13,446 bases of DNA from a bacterium (GTDB taxonomy: Bacteria > UBP18 > UBA7526), in assembly GCA_030619985.1 (NCBI GenBank), contig JAUXAI010000034.1, forward strand, positions 1 to 13,446, written 5' to 3'. Below are positions 1-6,950 of this stretch, piece after piece. The notes under the pieces were generated by a model, which was given only the letters and a program-made list of their open reading frames with translations, was not told the origin of the DNA and did not search any database. Both the position numbers and the translations under genes were made by a program. Positions within the stretch are counted from its first letter, which is position 1, and each line of letters opens with the position of its first letter.

Positions 1-954
1 TTTGGTGTAACCTCTCCCTTTGAGGCCTTCTTCCTTCGTAAAGAAGAGATCGAATCAGCCATTCTCATCCTGGGTCCCACCATGCTTGAGAAAGCATCCG
101 GGATCATAGAGAAGGATATTACCCAAACGATATGCACCAAAGAGATCGCCCTTGCTTTAGCAGAAGAATGTAAGAGGTTGAAGAAAAGGCTCAAGATCCA
201 CATTGAAGTAGATACTGGGATGGGGAGGACCGGGGTTCCTTACCAGAGGGCCCTGAAGTTAATTAAAGAGGTGGTAAAGATTCCCGAACTGGACGTGGAG
301 GGGATCTTCACCCATTTCTCAACAGCGGATGAAGAGGATAAGAGTTTTACTAAAGAGCAGATAAGAAGGTTTAAAGGGGTTCTAGAGAAACTGGAAGGAG
401 AGAAGATAGATATCCCCTTAAGGCATGCGGCAAACTCAGCCGGGGTTCTGGACTTCCCAGAGAGCTACTTCAATATGGTAAGGCCCGGACTCGCCCTCTA
501 TGGCATCTATCCTTCAGAATATGTCTCAAGATCCCTAGACCTCCATCCGGTGATGAGCCTCAAGAGTAAGGTGATATATCTAAAGAGGGTTAAGAAAGGT
601 GCTACCATAAGCTATGGCAAGACCTATGTTACGAATAAAGATACTACTATTGCTATCCTTCCCGTTGGGTATGAGGATGGCTATAATCGGCTCCTTTCAA
701 ATAAAGGAGAAGTTATCATAAAGGGTAAGAGAGTAAGGATCGCGGGAAGGGTCTGCATGGACCAGACCATCATAGATGTGGGCGAGGTTTCCGATGTAGA
801 AGTAGGCGATGAGGTAGTTCTAATAGGAGAACAGGGGAAGGAGAGGATCTCTGTTGAGGAGATAGCGAAGAAGGTAGATACCGTTCCCCATGAGGTGGTC
901 TGCAGGATTGCAGGACGGGTCCCCCGCATCTACCTCAAGAACAGTAACCAGTAA
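1..954 (+). CDS. alr: Alanine racemase, 5'-truncated by the window edge
   Basis: PLP-dependent enzyme that interconverts L- and D-alanine in the cytosol, supplying D-Ala for peptidoglycan. The frame is open from base 1 (FGVTSPFEAFFLRKEEIESA...), so the gene begins upstream; the ATG at 82 is internal. 317 codons are present against a usual length near 370 residues, so roughly the first 50-60 residues, including the PLP-binding lysine, are outside the window. Visible family motifs are HAANSAG (around 424), VRPGLALYG (around 478), ISYGKTY with the catalytic Tyr codon at 613-615, RVCMDQ (around 748) and the C-terminal beta-domain ending VCRIAGRVPRIY. The last residues (NSNQ) and the stop codon come from a spacer repeat, GAACAGTAACCAG. 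It is followed by mlaE, transcribed in the same direction. Confidence 0.96.
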   Translation, partial: FGVTSPFEAFFLRKEEIESAILILGPTMLEKASGIIEKDITQTICTKEIALALAEECKRLKKRLKIHIEVDTGMGRTGVPYQRALKLIKEVVKIPELDVEGIFTHFSTADEEDKSFTKEQIRRFKGVLEKLEGEKIDIPLRHAANSAGVLDFPESYFNMVRPGLALYGIYPSEYVSRSLDLHPVMSLKSKVIYLKRVKKGATISYGKTYVTNKDTTIAILPVGYEDGYNRLLSNKGEVIIKGKRVRIAGRVCMDQTIIDVGEVSDVEVGDEVVLIGEQGKERISVEEIAKKVDTVPHEVVCRIAGRVPRIYLKNSNQ

Positions 955-1008
955 CCAGCCCGCCGAAGGCGAGGTCTCGCCCCTTTGGGGCGGACGAACA
1001 GTAACCAG
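939..1008. repeat. Double-hairpin insert between 13-bp direct repeats
   Basis: GAACAGTAACCAG occurs at 939-951 and again at 996-1008. Between the copies lies a GC-rich 44-bp segment (952-995) with two three-base-loop hairpins, CGCC-GAA-GGCG (961-971) and CGCCCC-TTT-GGGGCG (978-992). GGCGAG (968-973) and CTCGCC (976-981) can also pair with each other, so the folds exclude one another. The left direct repeat overlaps the end of alr and helps form its stop codon. It could be an insertion with target duplication, or a palindrome inside a GTAACCA tandem tract. Confidence 0.75.
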
Positions 1009-1010
1009 AA

Positions 1011-1100
1011 TAGCTATCGAGCAATCGAGCTATCAAGCTACTAAGAACAAATATCAAGCATCCAGTATCTGTGAACTGTAAACTGTTCACTGTAAACTTA
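1011..1100. repeat. Low-complexity spacer of degenerate short repeats
   Basis: This is the remainder of the alr-mlaE spacer. 1013-1040 consists of degenerate GCTATCGA units. 1071-1098 consists of GTGAACTG/TAAAC units and includes the palindrome GTGAAC...GTTCAC (1071-1090). No coding potential, promoter or terminator is convincing here. Confidence 0.5.
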
Positions 1101-1126
1101 TACCTTCATTATTGATGGTGGAAGGC

Positions 1127-1897
1127 ATGAGGAAATTCTTTGAGTTCATTGGCAAGTGGGCAACCTATATCCTGAAGCGTATAGGAGAGGTGGTCATCCT
1201 ATTCTTCAGGACCTTATCTTGGATAGTGAGACCACCCTTAGATCTTAAGAATATCATCAATCAGATGATAGAGATCGGAATAAAGTCCTTTCCTGTAGTC
1301 AGTCTGGTTGCTCTCTGTATCGGGATGGTCTCTGCCCTTCAGGGAGGCTATGTGGGCAGGCTTGTTGAAACCATGGGCATTGTGGCGGGAGGGGTAGCCC
1401 TGGGCATAACCCGGGAACTGGGTCCGGTCCTGACCGCTTTAATACTTGCCGGAAGAGTAGGAGCAGGGATTACCGCAGAGCTGGGGACCATGAAGGTTAC
1501 CGAACAGATCGATGCCTTAGAAACCTTAGCCACCAATCCCATTAAGTATCTCGCCGTTCCCAGGTTTATTGCTGGGATTATCATGATTCCTATACTCACC
1601 ATCTATGCCAATGCCATAGGCATTGCGGGTGGCTATTTTATTGGGGTACATAAACTGGGTATCGGCTCTAAACAGTACATAGATGGTACCATAGAAGCCT
1701 TGACCACGAATGATATCACGGCCGGCTTGATAAAGGCTATTGTTTTTGGAGCAATTATTACCATCATTGGGTGTTATGAAGGATTTAGGACAGAAGGAGG
1801 AGCGGAGGGTGTGGGGAGGGCTACTACCGTTTCTGTGGTTACCTCCTGTGTCCTCATCTTGGTCAGCAACTATTTTCTGGCCGCTGCCCTCTTCTAA
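1127..1897 (+). CDS. mlaE: MlaE-type ABC transporter permease (lipid asymmetry/MCE system)
   Basis: Integral inner-membrane permease of the Mla/Ttg2 phospholipid transport complex, working with the MlaF ATPase and the MlaD substrate-binding protein encoded next. The protein shows an N-terminal amphipathic stretch followed by several hydrophobic segments, and the family core RELGPVLTALILAGRVGAGI followed by AELGTMKVTEQIDALETL, which holds the conserved E-Q-x-x-A-L coupling helix. About 256 residues is the normal family size. Start choice: the ATG at 1127 has GGTGG five bases upstream and gives MRKFFEFIGKW; in-frame TTG 1112 and ATG 1115 would add 4-5 residues and have no visible Shine-Dalgarno. 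No mlaC or mlaB gene is in the window. Confidence 0.95.
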   Translation: MRKFFEFIGKWATYILKRIGEVVILFFRTLSWIVRPPLDLKNIINQMIEIGIKSFPVVSLVALCIGMVSALQGGYVGRLVETMGIVAGGVALGITRELGPVLTALILAGRVGAGITAELGTMKVTEQIDALETLATNPIKYLAVPRFIAGIIMIPILTIYANAIGIAGGYFIGVHKLGIGSKQYIDGTIEALTTNDITAGLIKAIVFGAIITIIGCYEGFRTEGGAEGVGRATTVSVVTSCVLILVSNYFLAAALF

Positions 1898-1977
1898 AAA
1901 AGAATTAAAAATGAAGAAGTAAAAATTAAAAATGAGAAATTAAAAACTTTTACTTTTTACTCTTAACTTTTTACTTC
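1898..1977. repeat. AT-rich imperfect hairpin of degenerate repeats
   Basis: The spacer after mlaE has a left part of TTAAAAATGA-like units and a right part that is nearly their reverse complement. The closing stem GAAGTAAAAA (1916-1925) / TTTTTACTTC (1968-1977) is perfect, and the inner part is imperfect. It has no GC-rich stem with a U-tract, so it is not a standard intrinsic terminator. The mlaF Shine-Dalgarno follows directly. Confidence 0.6.
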
Positions 1978-1993
1978 CGAACGGAGTGAGGCT

Positions 1994-2740
1994 GTGATTG
2001 TTATTGAGGATCTTCATAAGTCATTTGGTGATAATAAGGTCTTAAGGGGGGTGAATCTTAAGATTGAGAAGGGCAAGACCTTTGTCATCATTGGAAGAAG
2101 CGGCTGTGGGAAGAGCGTTTTACTAAAGCACATTATTGGAATCTTAAAGCCGGATAAGGGAAGGATACTAATTGATGGCTGCGATATAACGAAATTGAAT
2201 GAGAAAAGATTGAATGAGGTGAGAAAGAAGTTTGGTATGCTCTTCCAGGGAGCGGCTCTCTTCGATTCTCTGACTGTGGAGGAGAATGTGGCCTTCGGAT
2301 TGAGGAGGCATACCAATTTGAGCAAAGAAGAGATAAGAAGAATTGTTAACGAGAAGCTGGGGCTGGTTGGTCTGGCAAGGAATGGGTTCTTGAGACCGGC
2401 TGAGCTCTCAGGGGGGATGAAGAAGAGGGTGGGCCTGGCGAGGGCCATCGCCATGGCCCCAGAGATCATTTTATATGACGAGCCCACTACTGGGGTAGAT
2501 CCTATCATGGGGGATGCCATAAACGAACTCATCATTGAATTACACGATAAGTTGAAGATTATCTCCATTGCTGTTACCCATGATATAGCCAGTGCTTATA
2601 AGATTGCGGACAGAATAGCCATGCTCTATGAGGGAAAGATCATTGAGGTCGGTACTCCAAGAGAGATTAAGAATACCAAAAATCCCATTGTCCGGCAGTT
2701 CATCACCGGAGCAGCAATAGGACCCATTACTGCTGATTAA
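1994..2740 (+). CDS. mlaF: MlaF-type ABC transporter ATPase
   Basis: Cytoplasmic ATPase that powers phospholipid movement by the MlaFED complex at the inner membrane. 248 residues, full length. In order: Walker A GRSGCGKS (34-41), Q-loop region FQGAALFDS (84-92), ABC signature LSGGMKKR (138-145), Walker B IILYDEP (158-164) and H-loop VTHD with His196. FQGAALFDSLTVEENVAF and DEPTTGVDP are typical of the Mla/Ttg2A subfamily. The start is GTG, with GGAG at 1983-1986 seven bases upstream. It lies between mlaE and mlaD on the same strand; only 12 bases separate it from mlaD, so the two are almost certainly co-transcribed. Confidence 0.95.
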   Translation: MIVIEDLHKSFGDNKVLRGVNLKIEKGKTFVIIGRSGCGKSVLLKHIIGILKPDKGRILIDGCDITKLNEKRLNEVRKKFGMLFQGAALFDSLTVEENVAFGLRRHTNLSKEEIRRIVNEKLGLVGLARNGFLRPAELSGGMKKRVGLARAIAMAPEIILYDEPTTGVDPIMGDAINELIIELHDKLKIISIAVTHDIASAYKIADRIAMLYEGKIIEVGTPREIKNTKNPIVRQFITGAAIGPITAD

Positions 2741-2752
2741 GGAGGAGGAAAG

Positions 2753-3385
2753 ATGAGATTCTTTACTAATGAGATAAAGGTGGGGATTGTGGTGGCCATA
2801 GCTATTGTGATATTAATTTTCTCTGCCTTCATTGTGAGGAAGGGTGAGGTTCGGGGCTTTAGGACCAGAGAATATACTATCAAGGTCATCTTCAACTTCG
2901 TTGGTGGGCTGAAGGAGACCGCTCCCGTTAGGTTGGCTGGGGTAAAGGTGGGGCAGGTGGAGAGAATACGCTTCATCCAGGAACCCACTACCAAGGTGGA
3001 GACTACTATCACCTTAAAGGAGGCCATTCAATTGCGGGGGGATGCTCAGTTCTCAATAACTGTGGTGGGCCTCTTGGGAGAGAAGTATATTGAGATCACC
3101 CCAGGCTCCCTCGATGCTCCCATTATCAAGCCCGGGGCTACTCTAATTGGTAAAGATGCGGTAGACATAAGTGAGGTACTATCCAGTGCGAGAGGAGCCA
3201 TGGAGGATTTAGGAGGCATCCTCTCTTCTGTAAGGGGAGGGAAAGGAACAGTAGGAAAGTTAGTGACTGATGAGGAGCTCTATGATAACCTCAATGCCAT
3301 GATCAAAAATCTAAGGGAATTATCTGAAGAGGTGAAGGAACATCCCTGGAAACTATTCCGGAAGGGAAAAGAGAAGAAGAAGTGA
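2753..3385 (+). CDS. mlaD: MlaD-type MCE-domain substrate-binding protein
   Basis: Membrane-anchored periplasmic MCE protein expected to bind phospholipid and form a ring on MlaE. 210 residues: one N-terminal transmembrane anchor (about 9-28, KVGIVVAIAIVILIFSAFIV), an MCE domain (about 38-115; FVGGLKETAPVRLAGVKVGQV is diagnostic) and a C-terminal helical tail containing GTVGKLVTDEELYDNLNAMI and HPWKLFRKG, common in MCE proteins of this length. The start has a strong GGAGGAGG Shine-Dalgarno. The TGA stop (3383-3385) abuts the left arm of a long inverted repeat that ends in the radA start codon. Confidence 0.94.
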   Translation: MRFFTNEIKVGIVVAIAIVILIFSAFIVRKGEVRGFRTREYTIKVIFNFVGGLKETAPVRLAGVKVGQVERIRFIQEPTTKVETTITLKEAIQLRGDAQFSITVVGLLGEKYIEITPGSLDAPIIKPGATLIGKDAVDISEVLSSARGAMEDLGGILSSVRGGKGTVGKLVTDEELYDNLNAMIKNLRELSEEVKEHPWKLFRKGKEKKK

Positions 3386-3499
3386 ACCCCGCACCTTTTA
3401 CCATGTTCTGTAATTTATCTTTTGGAAATAGGGAAATGAGAAACTTTTTATTTGTCTTGCCCAGTAGAATACAAAATTTTATTAAAAAAGGTGCGGGGT
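3386..3499. repeat. 114-bp inverted-repeat element from mlaD stop to radA start
   Basis: A perfect 14-bp inverted repeat closes the whole spacer: ACCCCGCACCTTTT (3386-3399), immediately after the mlaD TGA, and AAAAGGTGCGGGGT (3486-3499), which overlaps the GTG start of radA. The interior is AT-rich and unremarkable. The right arm contains the only plausible radA Shine-Dalgarno (AGGTG, 3489-3493), so pairing of the arms would bury both that site and the start codon. A second element with the same arms lies at 9505-9588. Confidence 0.85.
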
Positions 3500-4871
3500 G
3501 AAGACAAAGTATTTCTGCGCCGAGTGTGGCTATGAATCCATTAAATGGCTGGGGAGGTGCCCGGGATGTGGAAGTTGGAATACCTTCACTGAGACGAAAG
3601 AGGCCCCACCCTCCAAGTTCAAGCATCGGGTATTTAAGACGAAGGCCAAGCCCCAGGCAATATCAGAGATTAAGATGGAAGAGGAGGGGAGGCTCAAAAC
3701 CGGAATGGGGGAGTTCGATAGGGTCTTGGGAGGGGGATTGGTTCCGGGCTCGGTGGTCTTAATTGGTGGTGACCCGGGGATCGGGAAGTCCACCCTTCTT
3801 CTTCAGGCCATGAATAACCTGAGCAGTAAATATGGCCTAGTTCTCTATACCTCGGGTGAAGAATCACTCACCCAGACGAAGCTCAGGGCCCAGAGAATAG
3901 GGGTGAACTCCACTAAACTTCATATCTTAGCCACCACGAGCATTGAAGAGACTACGAAATATATTGAAGAATTAAAGCCAAGATCTGTGGTTGTTGATTC
4001 CATACAGGCGGTCTATAAATCGGATCTTCCCTTTACCCCGGGAAGCATCATCCAGTTAAAGGAGTCTTGTGCTGAGCTTCTCTATTTAGCAAAGAGCATG
4101 AATATCCCTATCTTCTTGATCGGCCATGTGACCAAGGGAGGAGTCTTAGCAGGTCCCAAGGTCTTGGAGCATATGGTCGATACTGTCTTATACTTTGAGG
4201 GAGAAAAAGAGTATACCTATAGAATCCTGAGGGCAGTGAAGAATAGGTTTGGCTCCACGAATGAGGTGGGAATCTTTGAGATGAAAGAGGATGGCCTGGC
4301 GGAGGTGAAAAACCCCTCAAGAATCCTCTTAGAGGAGAGGGCAGAAGGCACCTCTGGCTCCTGCATTACTGCCACCTTGGAAGGAACCAGGCCCCTCTTG
4401 GTTGAGATCCAGGCCCTGGTGAGTCCCTCCAGTTTCGCCTTACCCCAGAGAAGGACGACTGGACTGGACTATAACCGTGCCTCCCTTTTATTAGCCGTCT
4501 TGGAGAAGAGGGCGGGATTGAAACTGGGGAATAAGGATGTCTTCCTAAATGTTGCTGGGGGATTAAGGGTTTATGAACCAGCGGTGGATCTCTCTATGAT
4601 ATTGGCTGTGGCCTCCAGTCTTAAGAATAAGGCCATCGATCCCAATCTGGTTGCTTTGGGCGAGGTGGGCTTAAGCGGGGAGGTGCGCAGTATAAACCAG
4701 GTGCCTCTGAGGATAAGGGAGGCAGAGAAGCTGGGCTTTAAGAGATGCCTCATCCCCAGAGGGAACCTGAAAGATCTAAACAAGCCTGTCCCGCTGAAAG
4801 CGGGGAAAGAGAAGATTAAAGTAATTGGTGTAGGAAAGATTCAAGACGCCCTTCAGCTCGCTCTGCGGTAG
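3498..4871 (+). CDS. radA: DNA repair protein RadA/Sms
   Basis: RecA-related ATPase that aids branch migration and processing of recombination intermediates. 457 residues, normal length. In order: an N-terminal C4 zinc finger (C7, C10, C21, C24; CAEC...CPGC), Walker A GGDPGIGKST (90-99), the RadA signature KNRFG (248-252), and a C-terminal Lon-protease-like domain (DVFLNVAGGLRVYEPAVDLS onward). The start is GTG; it gives the expected VKTKYFCAECGYES N-terminus and lies inside the right arm of the inverted repeat, whose AGGTG is the only Shine-Dalgarno candidate. In Bacillus-type genomes radA is followed by disA and then yacL; here the yacL-like gene comes next and disA is missing. Confidence 0.97.
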   Translation: MKTKYFCAECGYESIKWLGRCPGCGSWNTFTETKEAPPSKFKHRVFKTKAKPQAISEIKMEEEGRLKTGMGEFDRVLGGGLVPGSVVLIGGDPGIGKSTLLLQAMNNLSSKYGLVLYTSGEESLTQTKLRAQRIGVNSTKLHILATTSIEETTKYIEELKPRSVVVDSIQAVYKSDLPFTPGSIIQLKESCAELLYLAKSMNIPIFLIGHVTKGGVLAGPKVLEHMVDTVLYFEGEKEYTYRILRAVKNRFGSTNEVGIFEMKEDGLAEVKNPSRILLEERAEGTSGSCITATLEGTRPLLVEIQALVSPSSFALPQRRTTGLDYNRASLLLAVLEKRAGLKLGNKDVFLNVAGGLRVYEPAVDLSMILAVASSLKNKAIDPNLVALGEVGLSGEVRSINQVPLRIREAEKLGFKRCLIPRGNLKDLNKPVPLKAGKEKIKVIGVGKIQDALQLALR

Positions 4872-4988
4872 TAGTTGCACACAGTTCGCTCGCAAGTAAC
4901 AAGTAACATTGAACAAGTAACAATTTTTTGATTTGAACATCTGTTATCCGTGCTAATCTGTTTTTAATCTGTGCTAATCTGTGTTTAA
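4872..4988. repeat. Repeat-filled radA-yacL spacer with an ATCTGT-array copy
   Basis: 4895-4922 holds degenerate AAGTAAC units. 4939-4984 is a 46-bp copy of a dispersed repeat made of five ATCTGT/ATCCGT units starting at offsets 1, 8, 18, 29 and 39; the other copies are at 13041-13086 (inverted) and 13255-13300. The strong AGGAGGTGA Shine-Dalgarno of the next gene (4990-4998) follows. No gene or promoter is convincing, and disA, expected here by synteny, is not present. Confidence 0.7.
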
Positions 4989-5005
4989 GAGGAGGTGAGA
5001 AAGAA

Positions 5006-5974
5006 ATGATCTGGATTATAAGAGTTCTTTTTTTATTTATCTGTGCTGGTTTAGGCTATCGCCTCCTAGATAAACTTGGCCTCTTAGCCTTTTCTCTGGG
5101 AGCAGTGGCTATTCTTCTGTTAGAATTCGCCTCTAAGAGAGTTCGCCTGAAGACTTTCCTGGCAGTTAGCTTAGGACTCATTGTTGGATTAATCTCTGCT
5201 AACCTCTTGGCCTATGTCATTACCCTTGTTCCCTTTTCTTATCCCATACCACGCATTATCTTTATTGCCCTGAATCTCTCCTTGGGTTATCTGGGAATGG
5301 TCATCGCCTGGAGGAAGAGGGAGGAGATCGGTTTCGCACCCTTAATTCCCAGAAAGAAAGAAGCACCAAGACTAGGAGCAAAAACCAAGGTCCTGGATAC
5401 CAGTGTTATCATCGATGGAAGAATCGCCGACATCTGTCAGACGAAGTTTGTGGAGGGAACCCTGATCATCCCCAGGTTCGTCTTAAGGGAACTGCAGTCC
5501 ATCGCTGATTCTCCCGATTCTCTGAAGAGGAATCGGGGAAGAAGGGGGCTCGATATCCTGAACCGGCTCCAAAAACAGAAGGATTTGGATATCAAGATAA
5601 GCGAGCAGGACTTCCCGGCAATTAGAGAGGTGGACGGAAAGCTCATCCAACTGACCAAGGTCCTGGACGGCCTCCTGGTAACCAATGACTTCAATCTCAA
5701 TAAGGTAGCCGAGCTACAGGGGGTAGAGGTCTTAAACGTCAATGAACTGGCCAATGCTCTGAGGCCGGTAGTTCTTCCTGGTGAAGTGATGAATGTGCGC
5801 ATCATAAAGGGGGGTAAGGAGCCTGGCCAGGGGGTGGCCTATCTCGATGATGGGACCATGGTAGTTGTTGACGAGGGTGAGGACTTCATGGGAAAGACCA
5901 TGGATGTTGTGGTGACCAGCGTCTTGCAAACCACTGCGGGAAGGATGATCTTCACCCGCCTCAAAGAAGCCTAA
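5006..5974 (+). CDS. yacL: YacL-like membrane-anchored PIN-TRAM domain protein
   Basis: 322 residues. The N-terminal ~100 residues are hydrophobic, with about four membrane segments (roughly 3-20, 25-42, 50-73 and 82-101). A PIN domain follows (about 127-250) with the acidic residues expected of the nuclease fold: D131 (VLDTSVIIDGR), E162 (VLRELQ), D210 (VDGKLIQL) and D227 (VTNDFNL). A C-terminal TRAM domain (about 258-319; GEVMNVRIIKGGKEPGQGVAYL) is likely to bind nucleic acid. This architecture and the position between radA and ispD match B. subtilis YacL, whose role is poorly known; RNase activity is inferred from the PIN fold only. The ATG start has a strong AGGAGGTGA Shine-Dalgarno. Confidence 0.93.
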   Translation: MIWIIRVLFLFICAGLGYRLLDKLGLLAFSLGAVAILLLEFASKRVRLKTFLAVSLGLIVGLISANLLAYVITLVPFSYPIPRIIFIALNLSLGYLGMVIAWRKREEIGFAPLIPRKKEAPRLGAKTKVLDTSVIIDGRIADICQTKFVEGTLIIPRFVLRELQSIADSPDSLKRNRGRRGLDILNRLQKQKDLDIKISEQDFPAIREVDGKLIQLTKVLDGLLVTNDFNLNKVAELQGVEVLNVNELANALRPVVLPGEVMNVRIIKGGKEPGQGVAYLDDGTMVVVDEGEDFMGKTMDVVVTSVLQTTAGRMIFTRLKEA

Positions 5975-5978
5975 TCAA

Positions 5979-6057
5979 AAGGGTGACAAGGGGAACAAGG
6001 GTAGCAAGGGCGACACGGGTTTAAATCCCTGTGGCCCCTGTCCCCCCTGTAACCCTT
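5979..6057. repeat. G-rich/C-rich imperfect hairpin of degenerate repeats
   Basis: The left half has four degenerate GGG-nnnACA units; the right half is close to their reverse complement (CCCTGT units). The ends AAGGGTGACA (5979-5988) and TGTAACCCTT (6048-6057) pair at 9 of 10 positions, and the centre ACACGGG...CCCTGT closes around TTTAAAT. There is no U-tract after the stem, so it is not a clear terminator. Confidence 0.65.
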
Positions 6058-6081
6058 GAGCTATCGAGTTTGGGGGATAGA

Positions 6082-6789
6082 TTGAAAGTGGTTGCTGTTG
6101 TTCCTAGTGCGGGGAAGGGCGAGAGGATGGGACAAAAGAAAGAGTTCCTTCTTTTTGGTGGCAAAGCCATTCTGGCTCATACCTTGCAACCTTTAGAGAA
6201 TCATTCCCAGATCTCTGAGATTATCTTAGTAGTCGATGAGAAGAGTGTAGAAAAGTGCAAGAAGGAGGTTGTTGAGAAGTACGGCTTTAAGAAGGTCAAA
6301 GAAGTAATCGTTGGAGGAAAGGAAAGGCAGGATTCTGTCTATAATGGTCTGAAGAAGGTAACCAAGGATTGCGACATCGTTCTCATCCACGATGGCGCTC
6401 GCCCCTTCCTAACAGAGGATTTAATCACCAGATCTATTGAAGGAGCAGAGAAGCATAAGGCAGCAGTAGTTGCTGCCCCCTGTATTGATACCATAAAGTT
6501 TGCCCAGAAAGAGAAGGATATGGCCTTAGAGACTTTGGATAGAGAATATCTCTGGATGGCCCAGACCCCCCAGACCTTCAGATATGAGATAATTTTAAAG
6601 GCCTATCAAAAGGCAGAAGAGGAAAACTTCAGAGGAACAGATGATGCTTCTTTAGTAGAGAGGATGGGGACACCGGTCAAGATTGTAAGAGGCTCCTACG
6701 ACAATATCAAGATCACCACTCCCCAGGATCTAATCTTAGCAGAAGCCATCTTAGCCAAGAGAAAAAGCAATCAGGGAAAAAGTTACTAA
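6082..6789 (+). CDS. ispD: 2-C-methyl-D-erythritol 4-phosphate cytidylyltransferase
   Basis: Third enzyme of the MEP isoprenoid pathway: joins CTP and MEP to give CDP-ME and pyrophosphate, in the cytosol. With the start used here it has about 235 residues, the usual size. Motifs are the nucleotide-binding loop PSAGKGERMG near the N-terminus, HDGARPF, WMAQTPQTF, GTDDASLVE and KITTPQDL. Start choice: TTG at 6082 with GGGGG at 6072-6076, or GTG at 6088; the in-frame GTG at 6031 would add 17 residues translated from the C-rich arm of a spacer hairpin and is unlikely. The last residues (KSY) and the stop TAA lie in the GTTACTAACG repeat tract. It precedes ispF, as in many bacteria. Confidence 0.93.
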   Translation: MKVVAVVPSAGKGERMGQKKEFLLFGGKAILAHTLQPLENHSQISEIILVVDEKSVEKCKKEVVEKYGFKKVKEVIVGGKERQDSVYNGLKKVTKDCDIVLIHDGARPFLTEDLITRSIEGAEKHKAAVVAAPCIDTIKFAQKEKDMALETLDREYLWMAQTPQTFRYEIILKAYQKAEEENFRGTDDASLVERMGTPVKIVRGSYDNIKITTPQDLILAEAILAKRKSNQGKSY

Positions 6790-6836
6790 CGGTTACTAAC
6801 GGTTAGTAACAGTTACTATCAATTACAAAGCAACCG

Positions 6837-6872
6837 ATAGTAACAGTCCCGATTTTATCGGGACATAGTAAC
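6837..6872. repeat. 20-bp palindromic insert with 8-bp flanking direct repeats
   Basis: ATAGTAAC at 6837-6844 and 6865-6872 flanks AGTCCCGATTTTATCGGGAC (6845-6864), which holds the perfect hairpin GTCCCGAT-TTT-ATCGGGAC. The same stem with another loop is at 12874-12896. The 20-bp insert plus 8-bp repeat layout is identical to that in cysS at 10861-10896. Confidence 0.75.
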
Positions 6873-6889
6873 TGTTAGTAACAGTGCCA

Positions 6890-6914
6890 GCCCTGTTACC
6901 AGATGGTACAGGGC
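6890..6914. repeat. GC-rich hairpin in the ispD-ispF spacer
   Basis: GCCCTGT (6890-6896) pairs with ACAGGGC (6908-6914), and ACC/GGT extends the stem past one bulged T around an AGAT loop. TAGTAAC at 6876-6882 and 6921-6927 flanks the 38-bp segment, which could be a target duplication or just units of the surrounding tract. No U-tract follows. Confidence 0.6.
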
Positions 6915-6950
6915 GAAGCGTAGTAACCATTATACTTTTAGGGAGAAAAA

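Larger units (their letters stand above)
6779..6930. repeat. GTTACTAACG repeat tract with nested palindromes
   Basis: The ispD-ispF spacer begins with three degenerate GTTACTAACG units that form the end and stop codon of ispD. Inverted copies follow (ATAGTAAC, TTAGTAAC, CGTAGTAACC), so the spacer can fold as a long imperfect hairpin. Two GC-rich palindromes sit inside it (6845-6864 and 6890-6914). The ispF Shine-Dalgarno GGGAG (6941-6945) lies just beyond. Confidence 0.65.

Noticed and set aside
978-992. Intrinsic terminator after alr
   Set aside because: The stem is stable, but the following bases (GACGAACAG) have no U-tract; the same holds for the other spacer hairpins.
890-1081. Plus-strand open frame across the alr end and spacer
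   Set aside because: It overlaps alr in another frame and its remainder is short repeats; there is no ribosome site and no recognisable protein.
2014-2568. Minus-strand open frame of 184 codons
   Set aside because: It lies fully opposite mlaF, whose motifs are intact; low-complexity composition typical of a shadow frame.
4895-4984. CRISPR array
   Set aside because: Units are 6-10 bases and degenerate, with no spacers of regular length and no cas genes nearby.
6031-6081. Upstream GTG start for ispD
   Set aside because: It would translate the C-rich arm of a spacer hairpin into a proline/leucine-rich leader before the conserved VVPSAGKGERMG start; TTG 6082 has a closer purine-rich site.
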